A stretch of DNA of 21,495 nucleotides, from NCBI GenBank assembly GCA_009801015.1, contig VHZZ01005628.1:634-22128 (forward strand), in the 5' to 3' direction. Below the pieces are notes generated by a model that saw nothing but the letters and a program-made list of their open reading frames with translations, searched no databases and was not told where the DNA came from. Numbering within the stretch: position 1 is the first letter of the stretch; each line of letters opens with the position of its first letter. Both the position numbers and the translations under genes were made by a program. The stretch is from Silene noctiflora. Taxonomy: Eukaryota; Streptophyta; Magnoliopsida; Caryophyllales; Caryophyllaceae. Shown piece by piece: positions 19,413 to 21,495 of the stretch.

Positions 19413-19976
19413 AGCTTCAATTTGGCCTATTTTCGTGAAATTTTCGACTAAGCACGATGTTTATGACCTTTATTTGCGAATGTACCAACTTCCTAATAGG
19501 CGACTGACCTAAAGGACTTGACATGGTAGACTTTCATGGATTGTTTACGTTTGATTGCGTTGCTTTATGTGTTTAAAGTACAAGTGTGGTTAAGTTTACA
19601 ATTGTTGCGTGATAGCATAGATAATATGACAAGTTCACCCTCCATGATGTTAGTTGGAAAAGTAAAAAGTTAATAAAAATTGCGTGTTTGGTGGGCGTCA
19701 ATTATGTGTCACATACTCACATAGTAAGTAATTGAACGCATGCCCGAGGATAGTGGTGGCGGTAAACGGAAATGTTTGTACAAATATAGACATAGTTAAT
19801 AATGTATAACGTGCGAATATAGTAGCGTGAGTCGAGTAATAGAATGTATAAGTAGTGGAATCATATAGGGAAGATATACGTAGTAATCAAGGGAGTGCGT
19901 GAGACCGAAAATCTACCATTATGGACGCTTTCGAACGACTTATGATAAAATTAGTGATGTTGAGCGGCGAACTTTG
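19413..19976. mobile_element. Unassigned retroelement-like spacer
   Basis: No coding region is recognised. Composition resembles the leader at 14826-15340 (TG/TA-rich plus strand with ATATAG and GTAGTA words), so it may be the continuation of the element interrupted by the ORF1-bearing one, but no junction is visible. The final five bases, CTTTG (19972-19976), abut the reverse LTR and could be its target duplication. The partner is outside the window or lost. Confidence 0.3.
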
Positions 19977-21135
19977 TGTAACACCCCTACTTACCAAGGA
20001 AACCTGTACTAGACTTTCCCTGACACCAAGGGTGCTACCATCTCGGTTACCCAAGGTAAGTACATATCAAATAGACCATAAAGGAACAACACTTTATTAA
20101 TTACATTTTATGTGGACAAACATACAACGCTACTTCACCGTACTAGTACACTTGTGGACTCTAACATAGCTATACTGATAACTGCGTTAGCGATCTCCCA
20201 TCCCCAAACATGATCATCACAGAACAGCAAAATGTAACAGCACCACGCCACCATTCCTGAATGGATCATCACAGTTTTTAAAACATTAAACAGGGCCAGT
20301 CCACTGAACAATCACATACAATAACAATGTAAACGAAATGTAACAGCACCACGCCGCCACCATCACAAACACCATCACCTAACAACAAGTAACCGACCGA
20401 CTACACACCGAAGTGTATAGCCCTGCCAGTGGAAGACCGCAGCTAACCACCTAAACCACCCACAATAACCCAAGTCCCTTAATGTGCATATCCCTCCTAC
20501 GCTGAGAGAACGCATGAGGCGAACAATGGAGGTGAACCACCTCTCACAATGGCTCACAAACAATATCACAATCACAATACCGATCACACCCAACTCCAAC
20601 ATCCACCACACCAACTCCGCCATCACTACATCATCACAAACATAGAACCATATCATAAGGCATAGTACAATACCATCACATTAATACGCATACAATTATA
20701 CAGTCAACTGAGTAGAAAATCCTACCTGTAGCGCATTCCATGTACCATCAATCATCAATCATCAATTCAATCATATGAGCATTGCATACCGACATTAACA
20801 CCTACAACAAGGGTATGACTCGATTACGCGCAACATAATCCTAATCCCAAGACATACAGACGGTGACGATGACTTACCTCATAATACGATAGGCTGACTA
20901 GGTCGGAATCGGTGTAACCTTCCATTCCCGTGGTAGTCTCCTAGGTGTATGCTAGCAAGGTGGAAGATGAGTAGAAGGGACGATGTGTCGATTTAGGGTT
21001 TTGGGGAAAAGAGAGAAAAGAAAGAAATAAGAAAATGATTCCGAAATTCTGACTTACGCGTAATATATTATTACCCTGACAACGACACACTCGGTCGAGT
21101 GCCAACACACTCGACCGAATCCCCTGCACTAGGCC
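19977..21135 (-). mobile_element. Reverse-oriented Ty3/gypsy-like LTR, partial
   Basis: TGTAACACCCC at 19977 is the reverse complement of the GGGGTGTTACA terminus seen at 14811. Read on the minus strand, the last 80 bases share CGAGATGGTA..GGGGTGTTACA with the first LTR. Further in are a pyrimidine-rich leader (21036-21002), a GAGGTAAGTC word (about 20880-20871) and a two-copy palindrome array (21089-21120), the same order as in the 13172 LTR. No primer site lies left of 19977, so this is the outer end of an element or a solo LTR. Its start is missing because a forward LTR begins at 21136. It is a fossil. Confidence 0.65.
21089..21120. repeat. Palindrome array 4: 2 copies
   Basis: ACTCGGTCGAGT (21089-21100) and ACTCGACCGAAT (21109-21120) lie 20 bp apart inside the reverse LTR. 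The array probably continued past 21135 before the next element arrived. Confidence 0.8.
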
Positions 21136-21232
21136 TGTAATACCCGCCATTCTAGGACCTTTGACTAGCGTTGACCAACCGTAACACTTGTCGAGTCTCG
21201 TCTGGCTCTTCGTGGATGAGTGATAGTAGAGT

Positions 21233-21325
21233 CACTCGATCTAGCTGTGGTCACTCGATCGAGTAACCTAGTTACTCGATCGAGTAAGTGTCACTCGATC
21301 GAGTGCATTAGTTACTCGATCGGGT
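21233..21325. repeat. Palindrome array 5: 5 copies of ACTCGATCGAGT
   Basis: Copies start at 21233, 21252, 21274, 21293 and 21314, with steps 19, 22, 19 and 21. Three are the exact perfect 12-bp palindrome ACTCGATCGAGT. The first and last differ slightly. This family uses GATC at the centre where the other arrays mostly use GACC. Confidence 0.9.
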
Positions 21326-21429
21326 AGGTTGCGTCAGCGATAAAAGATATATCGCGAAATTAGAAAGTTAAATCAGTTTCTTTCATTTTCTTTCTTTTTA
21401 CCTAAAAACCTAGATGTCGCCTCATCAGT

Positions 21430-21466
21430 CCTCCCTTGTTCTCTCCCTCTTGAGAACAAAGGGAGG
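21430..21466. repeat. Inverted repeat in the LTR leader
   Basis: CCTCCCTTGTTCTC (21430-21443) pairs with GAGAACAAAGGGAGG (21452-21466), with an 8-base loop and one bulged A. It would form a strong hairpin of about 14 bp in a transcript starting in this LTR. Confidence 0.85.
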
Positions 21467-21495
21467 TGCGTCGCCATGGGAGTCGAGAGCAAGAG

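Larger units (their letters stand above)
21136..21495 (+). mobile_element. Start of a third LTR (Ty3/gypsy-like), partial
   Basis: TGTAATACCCGCC at 21136 repeats the TGTAATACCC start of the LTR at 13172, but the following sequence differs, so it is another family or subfamily. About 100 bp in is an array of ACTCGATCGAGT, then a pyrimidine-rich leader (about 21375-21403) and an inverted repeat at 21430-21466. It runs off the window. The preceding bases AGGCC (21131-21135) are the expected target-duplication position. Confidence 0.65.

Noticed and set aside
20375-20656. 93-codon minus-strand open frame
   Set aside because: It lies within the reverse LTR, has hydrophobic low-information composition and no recognisable domain. 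It is a chance frame.

Overview
This is a plant nuclear genomic window. It holds one complete intron-rich protein-coding gene set in AT-rich intergenic DNA, with nested LTR-retrotransposon fossils on the right. Several short dispersed repeats (GACGGTC motifs, runs of GACCCGAA-like words) and the ACTCGACCGAGT arrays look to me like Caryophyllales, possibly Caryophyllaceae such as Silene. That placement is an impression from repeat style and was not tested.

Layout. 1-4816: non-coding AT-rich DNA with an inverted-repeat (MITE-like) element at 162-295, a hAT-like non-autonomous element at 1344-1948 that carries tRNA-derived pol III boxes, a weaker MITE-like stretch near 3102-3325, and small repeats. 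4817-12144 (minus strand): a 14-exon gene for a CBL-interacting protein kinase of the CIPK9/CIPK3 group. All 14 exons join in phase 0 with GT-AG introns and give an uninterrupted 444-residue protein. Its 2.8-kb first intron contains a solo LTR (10150-10721) with a perfect 5-bp target duplication and a roughly 300-bp direct-repeat region (10861-11767). 12145-12500: the leader and promoter side of this gene. 12489-12870: a degenerate GACCCGAA-type repeat. 12871-13171: no feature seen.

From 13172 to the end the window is LTR-retrotransposon fossils. There is a 1.64-kb 5' LTR followed by an initiator-Met-type primer binding site, a leader, a broken Athila-like ORF1 (gag-side) region at 17256-19062 flanked by palindrome arrays, a reverse-oriented LTR starting at 19977, and a third forward LTR starting at 21136 that appears to have landed in the reverse one. 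No reverse transcriptase, integrase or protease was recognised.

The most distinctive signal is a set of five arrays, about 29 copies in all, of a 12-bp (near-)palindrome ACTCGAYCGAGT. Most copies are spaced 19-22 bp apart (about two helical turns). In the better-defined LTRs the arrays lie upstream of a pyrimidine-rich leader. Two of the arrays also share an internal gap of about 50 bp in the same register. They look like a conserved regulatory module reused by several LTR families.
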